Of a stretch of DNA of 22,005 bases, positions 1 through 8,339 are shown piece by piece (positions within the stretch are counted from its first letter, which is position 1; every line of letters starts with the position of its first letter). The position numbers and the translations under genes are program-made. Under the pieces are notes generated by a model that made no database searches, was not told the DNA's origin, and saw only the letters and a list, made by a program, of their open reading frames with translations. The stretch lies in assembly GCA_900553405.1 (NCBI GenBank), contig USDF01000029.1, positions 1 to 22,005 on the forward strand, read 5' to 3'. The DNA is from an uncultured Clostridium sp. Its GTDB lineage: Bacteria; Bacillota; Clostridia; TANB77; CAG-508.

Positions 1-2467
1 TGAAGCACAAATACCAGCAAACTTACAACATAATGCATCAGCATATGGAAATTATACAGTGTACTTTAACAATAACTTAGAAACTGGAACAATACAAGAT
101 AAGGAAAGTTCAGTAAAAGTAGGAGTTACAACAGGTAGAGGTCCTATAATAGAAACAAGTATATCTTCAAATACAACAGAAGAAGTAGCAACAGGTAAAT
201 TTATTAAATACACTGTAAAAGTAAAAAATGCAGGAGCAGAAGTTATCGAAAATGCTAAAGTAACAGTAGATTTACCACAATATTTAAGTATAATTAATTT
301 CTTTGAAGGTGAATCAGGACAATATACAAAAGACTATACAAGCACACAATATGTTAATGAAATTGGTTCAATAAAACCAAACGAAGAAATTACAAAATCA
401 TTCTGGGTAGTAGTAAACAAATTAACAGTAGAAGACATTTGTAAAGATGAATCTCATTATGAAACATACGAAGGAACTAAATATCATAAACAAGATATAA
501 CACATAATGACAATGAATACAAAGTTACAGCTTCTTTAAAGGCAGTAGTTACAGCTAAAGATTTAGCAAAAGCTATACAAAGTTCTGAAATTACAACTAT
601 AGTAAAAAAAGCTTACTTTAATATTTCAACAGGTACAACTACAAATGGAATTGAAGTACTAAATGAAGGTGATAAATTTGTATACAACATTTCAGTAAAA
701 TTATATGATTCAGATAAAACAGCTAAAAATACAATTTTAAGAGTAGTAATTCCAAGTGAATTAGAATATGAAAAAGCTGAAATAAGCAAATTTAATAGTG
801 AAACAGATTCATATGATGTAATAACAGACGGAATCAACTTTAACGAAAAAAATAGAGAATTAACAATCAATTTAGGAGATGTAACTTATGATGATAACAG
901 AAAAATTGAAATTACTTCTAAAGTTAAAGCTCTAAATGATGGCGAATATGAAAAAGTTATAAATAGTGTAGCAATAATATCTGCAGATGGAATAGAAGCA
1001 GAAACTTCAAACCCTATTTTAGATACTATTAGTAGAGAAGGATTAGAAGTAACACAAACAGCTAGTATTCCAGACGGAAATACTTTATCTGCAGGAGAAA
1101 AATTTAGCTATAAATTCACAATAAAAAATATTGGTGGAAATATAATTAGTAATTTAAAATTAACAGATAATCTACCAAAAGAAGTTGAATATATAAACAC
1201 AACTTATACAATTGCCGGAGAAACAAAAACTATTAACAATATAGATAGTGAAAACAAAACAACTTTAAGTATAAGCATTCCAAAAGGAGAAACAGCTGTA
1301 GTTACTATAAATGCTGTAGCAAAACAAATTGAACAAAAAACAAAAATAGAAAATAATGCAACAATTACAACTGATACAATAAATGTAGAAACAAATAAAA
1401 TATCTCATATTATAGAAGCAACAGAATATGAAAAACCAGGAGATATTACTACAATAGTAAGAAAAATAAGTGGGCAAGTTTGGAAAGATGAAAATAATGA
1501 TGGTATTAAAGATGAAAATGAAACAAGAGTAGCAGGTGTAGAAGTACTATTATTTAATAATCAAACAGGAACACTTTTAACAGATAATGATGGAAATATT
1601 TTAAAAGTAGTTACAGATAAAGATGGAATGTATACTTTCCAAAATGTTTCAAAAGGTAAATACACAGTAATTTTCTTATATGATACAGCAAATTATAGTG
1701 CTACATCATATAGAAAACAAGGTGTAGATGATACTAAAAACTCTGATGCTATAGATAGTAAAATATCAATGAACGGAGAAGAAAGAGTAGCAGGTATTAC
1801 AGAAGAAATAGATGTAACAGATAGTAATATTTACAATATAGATTTAGGTCTAATTTCAAATCCTAAATTTGATTTAAGATTAGATAAAACGGTTACAAAA
1901 ATAACAGTTCAAGATGGCAAAAACACAGACATATATGACTATAAAAATGTAAAAGTAGCTAAAAAAGACTTAATAGGAAAAGACGTAAATAATACAAGTA
2001 TTATAGTTGAATATAAATTAAGAGTAACAAACGAAGGTGCAATATCAGGATATGTTAAAAAGTTAGTAGATTATATGCCAAGTGAAATGAAATTCAATTC
2101 AGAATTAAATAAAGATTGGTATACATCAGAAAATGGAATTCTTTACAATTCAAGTTTAGCAAATACTTTAATAAATCCAGGAGAAAGTAAAGAAGTAACA
2201 TTAGTATTAACTAAAAAAATGACAGAAGAAAATTTAGGGTTATACCATAACACAGCAGAAATCTATGAAGCTTATAATGATTTAGGAATACAAGATACAG
2301 ACTCAACACCAGGAAACAAAAAAGAGGGAGAAGATGATATATCTTCAGCAGATGTTTTAATTACACTTAAGACTGGTAAAACAATAACATTCTTTGGATT
2401 ATCAATAGTAATTATTGGATCTATTGCAGTTGGAGCATACTTTGTTAAAAAGAAAGTATTAAGATAG
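1..2467 (+). CDS. Large DUF11/SdrD-B-domain surface protein, 5' end missing
   Basis: The frame is open from base 2 to the TAG at 2465-2467, giving 821 codons. The real start lies left of the window; the GTG at 59 is only an internal codon. At least three DUF11-like beta modules are visible in the first half, with phrases such as YTVKVKNAG and YKFTIKNIGG, each followed by a DLP/NLP strand. One SdrD/Cna-B-type domain (about 1465-1850) begins SGQVWKDENNDGIKDENE, with the acidic DxNxDGxxDxxE calcium-type loop. A last DUF11-like module (YKLRVTNEG) follows. The C-terminus is one hydrophobic helix plus a KKKVLR tail. Such modules form stalk-like extracellular proteins in Firmicutes, so an envelope-anchored adhesin or structural role is inferred. 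There is no LPXTG; the equivalent site reads TLKTGK. The next gene starts 16 nt downstream and has a related tail, so the two are probably co-transcribed. Confidence 0.85.
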   Translation, partial: EAQIPANLQHNASAYGNYTVYFNNNLETGTIQDKESSVKVGVTTGRGPIIETSISSNTTEEVATGKFIKYTVKVKNAGAEVIENAKVTVDLPQYLSIINFFEGESGQYTKDYTSTQYVNEIGSIKPNEEITKSFWVVVNKLTVEDICKDESHYETYEGTKYHKQDITHNDNEYKVTASLKAVVTAKDLAKAIQSSEITTIVKKAYFNISTGTTTNGIEVLNEGDKFVYNISVKLYDSDKTAKNTILRVVIPSELEYEKAEISKFNSETDSYDVITDGINFNEKNRELTINLGDVTYDDNRKIEITSKVKALNDGEYEKVINSVAIISADGIEAETSNPILDTISREGLEVTQTASIPDGNTLSAGEKFSYKFTIKNIGGNIISNLKLTDNLPKEVEYINTTYTIAGETKTINNIDSENKTTLSISIPKGETAVVTINAVAKQIEQKTKIENNATITTDTINVETNKISHIIEATEYEKPGDITTIVRKISGQVWKDENNDGIKDENETRVAGVEVLLFNNQTGTLLTDNDGNILKVVTDKDGMYTFQNVSKGKYTVIFLYDTANYSATSYRKQGVDDTKNSDAIDSKISMNGEERVAGITEEIDVTDSNIYNIDLGLISNPKFDLRLDKTVTKITVQDGKNTDIYDYKNVKVAKKDLIGKDVNNTSIIVEYKLRVTNEGAISGYVKKLVDYMPSEMKFNSELNKDWYTSENGILYNSSLANTLINPGESKEVTLVLTKKMTEENLGLYHNTAEIYEAYNDLGIQDTDSTPGNKKEGEDDISSADVLITLKTGKTITFFGLSIVIIGSIAVGAYFVKKKVLR

Positions 2468-2483
2468 GAAGGGGTGAACTTTA

Positions 2484-5400
2484 GTGAGTAGAAAAATTAA
2501 ACTAATTATTGCAGTAATTATAACAATATTTACAATAGCATTATTAGCTGGTAGTGTAAGTGCATTTTCACCTATAAATCAGACACCAATTTATCCACAA
2601 GTTCAAGATGGACACTGGTATTTCTGTAAGCAAAAAGGTGGAGCGGTTAGATTTACACAATTCAGCCCAAGTTTTTATGAACAGACAACCGTTTATAATG
2701 TTAACGAAGCATCAATAGAACATGCGGGAGGAATGATAAGAGATAGTATAAAAAGACAATTAAGAGAAAAACTACAAGAATTAGCAGACTTTGCTAGGCC
2801 AATTCCATCTAATAGTGTACAACTAAAAGATTATAATGGAGACTTTACTTCAGATGAAGACATAAACTATGAGAATTTAGTTGGAGCAAAAGTAGCTATG
2901 ACACCAGTACTAAATCCTAGTGGTTCAGCTACTACTATAGAAAATACTAGAACAGCTTATACATTTAGTTCTGGAGCAGATGTAAGTCCATTAGTACAAG
3001 GATTCAAAAAAGGTAATTATACAGGTTCAGTTAGCGACACAGCAACTGAAAGTAATATACAAGATTCTTTATGGAATGACCCTACTTTTAATGAAGGAAG
3101 AATTTTAGGGGGAAGTACTTTATACACAGAATCTTTAGATTACGAGAATTGGTATAAAAATAATAATATAGGATCAAACTATGATGCTAAAATAAATGCA
3201 AATGATGCACAAGTTATTGCAAATAGAACAGAAGGAACATATATTATAGGACCATATAAGGTTACATACCCAGAGGATAATAGATTTTCTTATATAGAAG
3301 ATTTATATGTAATAACAGATAAGTCTTCTAGAGTAGAACCTATGGAAATACTATTTGAAAGTAAAAGTAATGATAAACCATATCCAAGTACAGGAGAAAC
3401 ATTCTTTGTTAAGTTTAGCGCAGCAGGTAACCCAACAAAAGCAGGTTTACACATAGACTTTGCATACATTCAAACAAGTAAAGCAACATATCAAAGATAT
3501 AGCGGAAACGGAGACATCTATGAGTTTTATGGAGAAATTAAAAAAGATTTTGATAGGCATGAATATGATTGGAAAGAGGTAAAAAATCATGTAACAGGCG
3601 AATATGAGTTGAAAGATTTTGGATCAGACTATTACAATTATTATGGCGAAATTAAGCTAAGAAAAATAGGTAACTATAAAGCACAATTAACTGCTATGCT
3701 AGTTACAGACGAAAGAATATGGACTAGAAAGTCATTAGAAACTGAAATAAATTCTTTAGATTTAACAATGGAACTTGGTGGATATGTTTGGGAAGATGCA
3801 AAAAGCGGAAAAGAAAGCGTTTCAAATGGAAAATATAATAAAGATGAAGGCGATAGACCAATACCAAATATGTTAGTAACATTATATAGACAAGATGGTA
3901 CACAAATATCAACTACAAGAACAGATGTAAATGGAAAATATTTATTCCAAAAATTAGATGCAATGTACCAATACTATGTAAAATTCACATATAATGGTCA
4001 ATACTATCAACCAGTAACTTTTGCAGATTCAACAACATGGGGAACAGCAGATTGGCAAGCAAATTCAAATGCCAAAGATAGAAGAGCAGAAAGAGAAGGC
4101 TATAATGTTAAATTTGAAAAAATAGGTTCATCACCTGCAAATTATAAAGGTACAAATGGATATAACAAAACATATACAAAACAAGAATTATTATCAGCAG
4201 GAGTTATAGATGAGTTTGGTAACTTAATTGGTGGAAGTGGATCTATGGTACAATATGTACAAGATTGTATGATAGATGCTTATACAAATGCAGATGGAGC
4301 AAATGGGCTATATCCAGTAAAAGATGTATTTGTAATAGATACATTCCAATATCCAAGTAGATTAACACCAAAAGCAGATTTATTATACCCTAGTGCATAT
4401 TATATCAATTTAGGTGTTGAAAGAAGAGAAGAATCTGACTTAGCAATTAAGAAAGACGTAGAAAAAGTAACTTTAGAAATAAATGGACAAACACATACAT
4501 ATACATATGACACATTAGAAAACAAAGCAAATGCAGAAAATCAATGGGATATTAGTGTAAGACTTTCAGATGCATACTATAACACAAATTATTCAAGAGA
4601 ATTATATAAATCAGATTATATTTATAAAGCAAGTATGTATGGAGAAAGAACTGCAGAACTTGGTAAAACTAAAAAAGATGAATTACAAGTATATGTAACA
4701 TATAAAATAATGGTACGTAATCAAGCCATGAGTATACAAGCAAAAGTAGATGAATTAGTAGATTACTACGACCAAGACTTAGAATATGTAGATAATCGTT
4801 CATATATAGAAATAAAACGTGGCGAAAACCAAGGCAAATATGCCGTAAAAGCAAGTAGCACAAGCAGATATGAACAAGTATCTTCAGAAACAAGAACAAC
4901 AATACCAGGATATGACAACTTATATGTAACAGGATTAGATGATAAATATTTAACAGCAGGACAAACAGCATACGTATACTTAACATTTAAAGTAAAGAAA
5001 GATACAATAGACGGAGAAGATTGGGTAAGATTAGATGAAGAATTAGTATCAGGATCAGCAATTGGCGTAGGTAAAGAAAACATTGTAGAAGTAAATGGAT
5101 ACTCAACAAGATATGCACCAGGAACAACAGTACCAAATGTTGGAGATGTAAGCTTAAAACCAGCCGGAATAGTAGATAGAGATTCAAATTCTGGTAACTT
5201 GAATCCATCTGATGTACCAAAAGACGGAACAATCAAATATGAAAACTTTGAAGATGATACAGATAAGGCACCAAATATTAGAATAATACTATATAGAAAT
5301 GATGATGCTACAAGAGTAATTTCAGGTTCTGTATGGGAAGATGAAAGAAATAAAACAATAGAAGTAACAACAACTGGTGACGGAGTTAGAAATGACAAAG

Positions 5401-7085
5401 AAACATTAATAAATGGTGTAACAGTACAATTAGTAGAACTAATGGAAAATGGTACAGAATTTGTATGGAGAGAATTTGGTAATGGTGCAGGTTCAGGATT
5501 ACAAAAATCAGAAACACCAATTATAAACTATAGAGATTTAATATCAAATTATGAGTTTGCAGATTCACATGATGGACAATATGCATTCAAATCATTTGTA
5601 CCAGGTAAGTATGTAGTAAGATTCATTTATGGAGATACAATAAAAACAGTAGCACCAAGTTCATTAGGAGGAGCAAACGAAAAATCATATAATGGACAAG
5701 ATTATAAATCTACAACATATCAAGAAGGTATTGAACAAGGTGAAGAATATGTATGGAGAAAAGCTTCTACATGGAACATGGGACAAGAAACATTAGGCGA
5801 AGAAGTTAGAAAAGTATTAGGATATGACAAAAATACAAGTAGCCAAAATGAAACATTTACTTACCTTTATGATATAACAGAGTCAGATAAGAAAAATAAT
5901 GTATCAGATGCGAAAGATATAGAATCTCGTAGAAATGAAGTAATAAATTATTCAAATGTAGGAGTTACAAATTATATTGCAGAAGTATTAGCTTCTCATA
6001 AAGCAGACTATACTACAATGAATGATAGAAATACATTACTAAAAGATTTAATGGCAAATACAAATATGAAAGCAGAAACAGGAGTAATGGTAATAGAATT
6101 AGAATATGACCAAGTAGGAAGTGACGGAAATAAGAAAGATAATTCTTACAAAATTACAAATGTAGACTTAGGACTAGAAGAGAGAGCTAAGGCACAACTT
6201 TCAATAAACAAAGAAGTGGCAAATGTTAAACTTACATTATCTGACGGAAGAATATTATTTGATGCACAAAATACAGCACAAAATGTGTTATGGAGAAAAC
6301 ATGAAACATACAAAGTAGGCTATAAAGGTAACCTAATTAATGGTATTGAAGAAATTAGAAATAGTAACAAAAATAAAACAGGTTTAATTCAATTAAGTAT
6401 GGATGAAGAATTGATGCATGGAGCAACAATTACAATTACATACCAAGTTACAGTAACAAACGAAGGGGAAGTAGATTATAAAGATAATTGTTTCTACTAT
6501 ACAGGAAAAGTTAAAGACAGAAATACAGTAGTAACAACAAAAGCAGACCAAGTATTAGATTATGTTGCAAATAACTTACAATTCAATGCAAGTGAAAACA
6601 GCAATTGGAGAGTAATAAATAAAAATGATATAGCATCACAAGGTTTAGTAAATTCTTCACTTAAAGATGCAATAGAGCAATATAATACAATAATAATTAC
6701 TGATAATTTAGGAGCTGAATTAATACCAACTCTATATAAAGAAAAAGTAGATAATAAAGCTACAAATAGTACAACAGTACCATTAGTATTAACACAAACA
6801 ATTACTTCAGAAAATAGCACAGACGATTTGACATATAGTAATATTGTAGAAATTGTAAAAACAAGCAACACAGTTGGTAGAAGAAATGAGTACTCTGTAG
6901 TTGGAAATCAAGATCCAACAAAAGCACCACAAGAATTAGATTCAGACAAAGCAGAAGTAGTTAAAATTTTACCACCATTTGGTGACACAGCAAGATATAT
7001 TACAATAGGTGCAATTATAATAGTAGCAATTGCAATTGGAGCTGTAGGAATAATCTTTATTAAAAAGAGAATATTGACAAAATAA
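2484..7085 (+). CDS. Giant secreted surface protein with SdrD/Cna-B and DUF11 domains
   Basis: This 1533-residue protein starts at GTG 2484, with a GGGGTG ribosome site at 2471-2476. Residues 1-27 form a signal peptide (KIKLIIAVIITIFTIALLAG, then VSAF). The first 400 residues are unrecognised. An SdrD-like domain begins near residue 431 (GGYVWED, then PIPNMLVTLYRQDG). A DUF11-like module with VTYKIMVRN and a DELVDYY strand lies near 731, a second SdrD-like domain (SGSVWEDERN) near 945, and a final DUF11-like module (ITYQVTVTNEG) near 1310. A membrane helix (about 1503-1525) and a KKRILTK tail end the protein. Just before the helix is LPPFGD, where an LPXTG sorting signal would sit. The C-terminal 250 residues share organisation with the preceding gene, pointing to duplication. 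An adhesive or stalk role at the cell surface is inferred from domain content only. A strong terminator follows. Confidence 0.88.
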   Translation: MSRKIKLIIAVIITIFTIALLAGSVSAFSPINQTPIYPQVQDGHWYFCKQKGGAVRFTQFSPSFYEQTTVYNVNEASIEHAGGMIRDSIKRQLREKLQELADFARPIPSNSVQLKDYNGDFTSDEDINYENLVGAKVAMTPVLNPSGSATTIENTRTAYTFSSGADVSPLVQGFKKGNYTGSVSDTATESNIQDSLWNDPTFNEGRILGGSTLYTESLDYENWYKNNNIGSNYDAKINANDAQVIANRTEGTYIIGPYKVTYPEDNRFSYIEDLYVITDKSSRVEPMEILFESKSNDKPYPSTGETFFVKFSAAGNPTKAGLHIDFAYIQTSKATYQRYSGNGDIYEFYGEIKKDFDRHEYDWKEVKNHVTGEYELKDFGSDYYNYYGEIKLRKIGNYKAQLTAMLVTDERIWTRKSLETEINSLDLTMELGGYVWEDAKSGKESVSNGKYNKDEGDRPIPNMLVTLYRQDGTQISTTRTDVNGKYLFQKLDAMYQYYVKFTYNGQYYQPVTFADSTTWGTADWQANSNAKDRRAEREGYNVKFEKIGSSPANYKGTNGYNKTYTKQELLSAGVIDEFGNLIGGSGSMVQYVQDCMIDAYTNADGANGLYPVKDVFVIDTFQYPSRLTPKADLLYPSAYYINLGVERREESDLAIKKDVEKVTLEINGQTHTYTYDTLENKANAENQWDISVRLSDAYYNTNYSRELYKSDYIYKASMYGERTAELGKTKKDELQVYVTYKIMVRNQAMSIQAKVDELVDYYDQDLEYVDNRSYIEIKRGENQGKYAVKASSTSRYEQVSSETRTTIPGYDNLYVTGLDDKYLTAGQTAYVYLTFKVKKDTIDGEDWVRLDEELVSGSAIGVGKENIVEVNGYSTRYAPGTTVPNVGDVSLKPAGIVDRDSNSGNLNPSDVPKDGTIKYENFEDDTDKAPNIRIILYRNDDATRVISGSVWEDERNKTIEVTTTGDGVRNDKETLINGVTVQLVELMENGTEFVWREFGNGAGSGLQKSETPIINYRDLISNYEFADSHDGQYAFKSFVPGKYVVRFIYGDTIKTVAPSSLGGANEKSYNGQDYKSTTYQEGIEQGEEYVWRKASTWNMGQETLGEEVRKVLGYDKNTSSQNETFTYLYDITESDKKNNVSDAKDIESRRNEVINYSNVGVTNYIAEVLASHKADYTTMNDRNTLLKDLMANTNMKAETGVMVIELEYDQVGSDGNKKDNSYKITNVDLGLEERAKAQLSINKEVANVKLTLSDGRILFDAQNTAQNVLWRKHETYKVGYKGNLINGIEEIRNSNKNKTGLIQLSMDEELMHGATITITYQVTVTNEGEVDYKDNCFYYTGKVKDRNTVVTTKADQVLDYVANNLQFNASENSNWRVINKNDIASQGLVNSSLKDAIEQYNTIIITDNLGAELIPTLYKEKVDNKATNSTTVPLVLTQTITSENSTDDLTYSNIVEIVKTSNTVGRRNEYSVVGNQDPTKAPQELDSDKAEVVKILPPFGDTARYITIGAIIIVAIAIGAVGIIFIKKRILTK

Positions 7086-7095
7086 TATGATACAA

Positions 7096-7134
7096 AAATA
7101 GTTGGTTTTTAGCTAAAAAACCAACTATTTTTTT
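7096..7134 (+). terminator. Intrinsic terminator of the surface-protein unit
   Basis: A perfect 15-bp inverted repeat (7096-7110 and 7116-7130) with a 5-nt AGCTA loop is followed by a T run. It starts 10 bases after the stop of the giant surface-protein gene. The A-rich left arm means it could also stop transcription from the other strand, but no minus-strand gene is nearby. Confidence 0.9.
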
Positions 7135-7145
7135 GTTGTAAATTA

Positions 7146-7174
7146 TTGACATATTTTAATGAAAATGATAAAAT
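7146..7174 (+). promoter_or_regulatory. Consensus sigma-A promoter
   Basis: TTGACA at 7146-7151, a 17-nt spacer, then TAAAAT at 7169-7174. It lies directly after the terminator and about 64 nt before the ATG at 7238, so the next gene is its own transcription unit. Confidence 0.75.
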
Positions 7175-7237
7175 TTTACACATAAGTAACAAATATGTGA
7201 ATTAATTATTTCAACTTTAATAAGGAGGAAAAAAAGT

Positions 7238-7984
7238 ATGAAAGAGAATGAAAAATTGCGGTTAGAAGAAGATGCAAGAGAAAATGCTAACTCGCAGGAA
7301 GAAGCAGTTACAACTGAAGAAGGTATGAAAGACGAAACTGAAGTAGTAGAAGAGAAAGAAGTCAATGAGTTTGATTCAGAATTAAACAATGAAGAAGACG
7401 AAAACTCTTCAAAGCGGAAAGTCTTAATTTTCAGTATTGTGGGTGTAATAGCTTTAGCACTTGTAATTGTTTTGTGCATTGTATTTGCAAATTCTGCAAG
7501 AGAAAACAAACAGGAAGAAACAGCTAATCAGCAAAGCAATGCCGAAGTGAAAACAGAACAACAGCCCATAATTGTTGTAGAAGAAAGTACGCCGGAGCCG
7601 ACAGAAAAAACTACTCCGGAACCTACTACAAAGCCTGTAGAAATGGTATCTTGGGAAGAGTGGGCATCACAACCTGGCGAAGAAGAACCCCATTTAGTAG
7701 TGTGGAATGAGGAAAAAGGTAAGCAATTAATTATTGAACCAGATTCAGAATATACTCTTGAAGAAGGCGATAGATTAGCTGTATCTGTTTCGCTCCCCGA
7801 TGAAAAACTAGAAGCAATGGGAGATGTATATGTTTCTTCAGAGATAACAGGAGATACTACAAAACAAAAAATTGTTCAAACTGAATATGGACAATATTGG
7901 GAAGTAATATTGGAAGAAAAAGGTTTTAATGATGTCTATTATGCTTTCGATGATTCACCTTATATGTATTACATCGAAAAATAA
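7238..7984 (+). CDS. Single-pass membrane protein of unknown function with P/E/T-rich linker
   Basis: The ATG at 7238 follows a clear AAGGAGG (7222-7228), giving 248 residues. Residues 1-60 are strongly acidic and low-complexity (Glu/Asp/Asn-rich, probably disordered and cytoplasmic). Residues about 62-84 form one membrane helix preceded by SKRK, which suggests an N-in, C-out orientation. A Pro/Glu/Thr linker with PEPT repeats (about 115-135) leads to an outer domain of some 110 residues with several Trp (WEEW), Tyr and Glu. I do not recognise this domain. Codon use in the first two thirds differs from the flanking genes, with more CCG, GCG, GAG and GCC, which may mean a different history. 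It has its own promoter and terminator, so neighbours give no functional clue. A sensor-like or wall-associated protein is possible but unsupported. Confidence 0.8.
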   Translation: MKENEKLRLEEDARENANSQEEAVTTEEGMKDETEVVEEKEVNEFDSELNNEEDENSSKRKVLIFSIVGVIALALVIVLCIVFANSARENKQEETANQQSNAEVKTEQQPIIVVEESTPEPTEKTTPEPTTKPVEMVSWEEWASQPGEEEPHLVVWNEEKGKQLIIEPDSEYTLEEGDRLAVSVSLPDEKLEAMGDVYVSSEITGDTTKQKIVQTEYGQYWEVILEEKGFNDVYYAFDDSPYMYYIEK

Positions 7985-8040
7985 TAAAAAATATTTTTCA
8001 TACTAAAACTGAATATTGAAAAAGCTATAATTTGGCTTGC

Positions 8041-8080
8041 AAAAGGAGTAACTTTTTTAGTTGCTCCTTTTAATTTTAAT
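8041..8080 (+). terminator. Intrinsic terminator
   Basis: A 13-bp stem with one G-U pair (8041-8053 with 8059-8071) and a five-T loop is followed by a T-rich tract (TAATTTTAATTTT). It lies 56 bases after the stop of the 7238-7984 gene. Confidence 0.75.
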
Positions 8081-8339
8081 TTTCTCATTTATTGGTAGAG
8101 AAAACCAGATTAATAATTTTCCTACAAACTATTGTATTTTATGCCATTTTACGATAAAATAAATAGAAACAAATGAGAAATAAAAAATAAAAAAGAAATA
8201 ATATAAAAAAATATATCACAAGTTGTAAAAAACTTTTTTAATTTTCGTATCTAAAACGACAAATAATTAATTTTTTTTATACTAAAATAGGACAAGCAAA
8301 ACAAAAACGAATAATTAAAAAAGTATGAGGTGGTAAAGG
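8081..8339. other. AT-rich spoIIE upstream region
   Basis: No open frame worth calling is present. The stretch is nearly all A and T apart from a few CGA-containing words: ACGATAAAA near 8150 and AACGACAAA at 8255-8263. The latter contains CGACA, the core of a reverse-oriented Spo0A box (TTCGACA). It sits at the -35 position relative to a TATACT at 8278-8283. This looks like a regulated promoter region for spoIIE rather than spacer, but the assignment is tentative. Confidence 0.4.
8255..8283 (+). promoter_or_regulatory. Possible Spo0A-dependent spoIIE promoter
   Basis: A CGACAAA-containing word (8255-8263) begins exactly 17 nt upstream of a TATACT -10 candidate (8278-8283), with no good -35 hexamer. 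In Bacillus subtilis, spoIIE is transcribed by sigma-A RNA polymerase with Spo0A bound near -35, so the arrangement fits. The box matches TTCGACA at only five of seven bases. Confidence 0.3.

Noticed and set aside
59..61. GTG as start of the first surface protein
   Set aside because: The frame is open to the window edge with the same composition and no ribosome site precedes the GTG, so the gene begins outside the window.
4766..5398. 210-codon minus-strand frame inside the giant surface gene
   Set aside because: Shadow frame caused by the biased codons of the plus-strand gene; no ribosome site or recognisable domain.
8160..8250. A/T-rich tract before spoIIE as a replication or attachment site
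   Set aside because: No DnaA boxes, iterons or direct repeats; only AT-rich composition.
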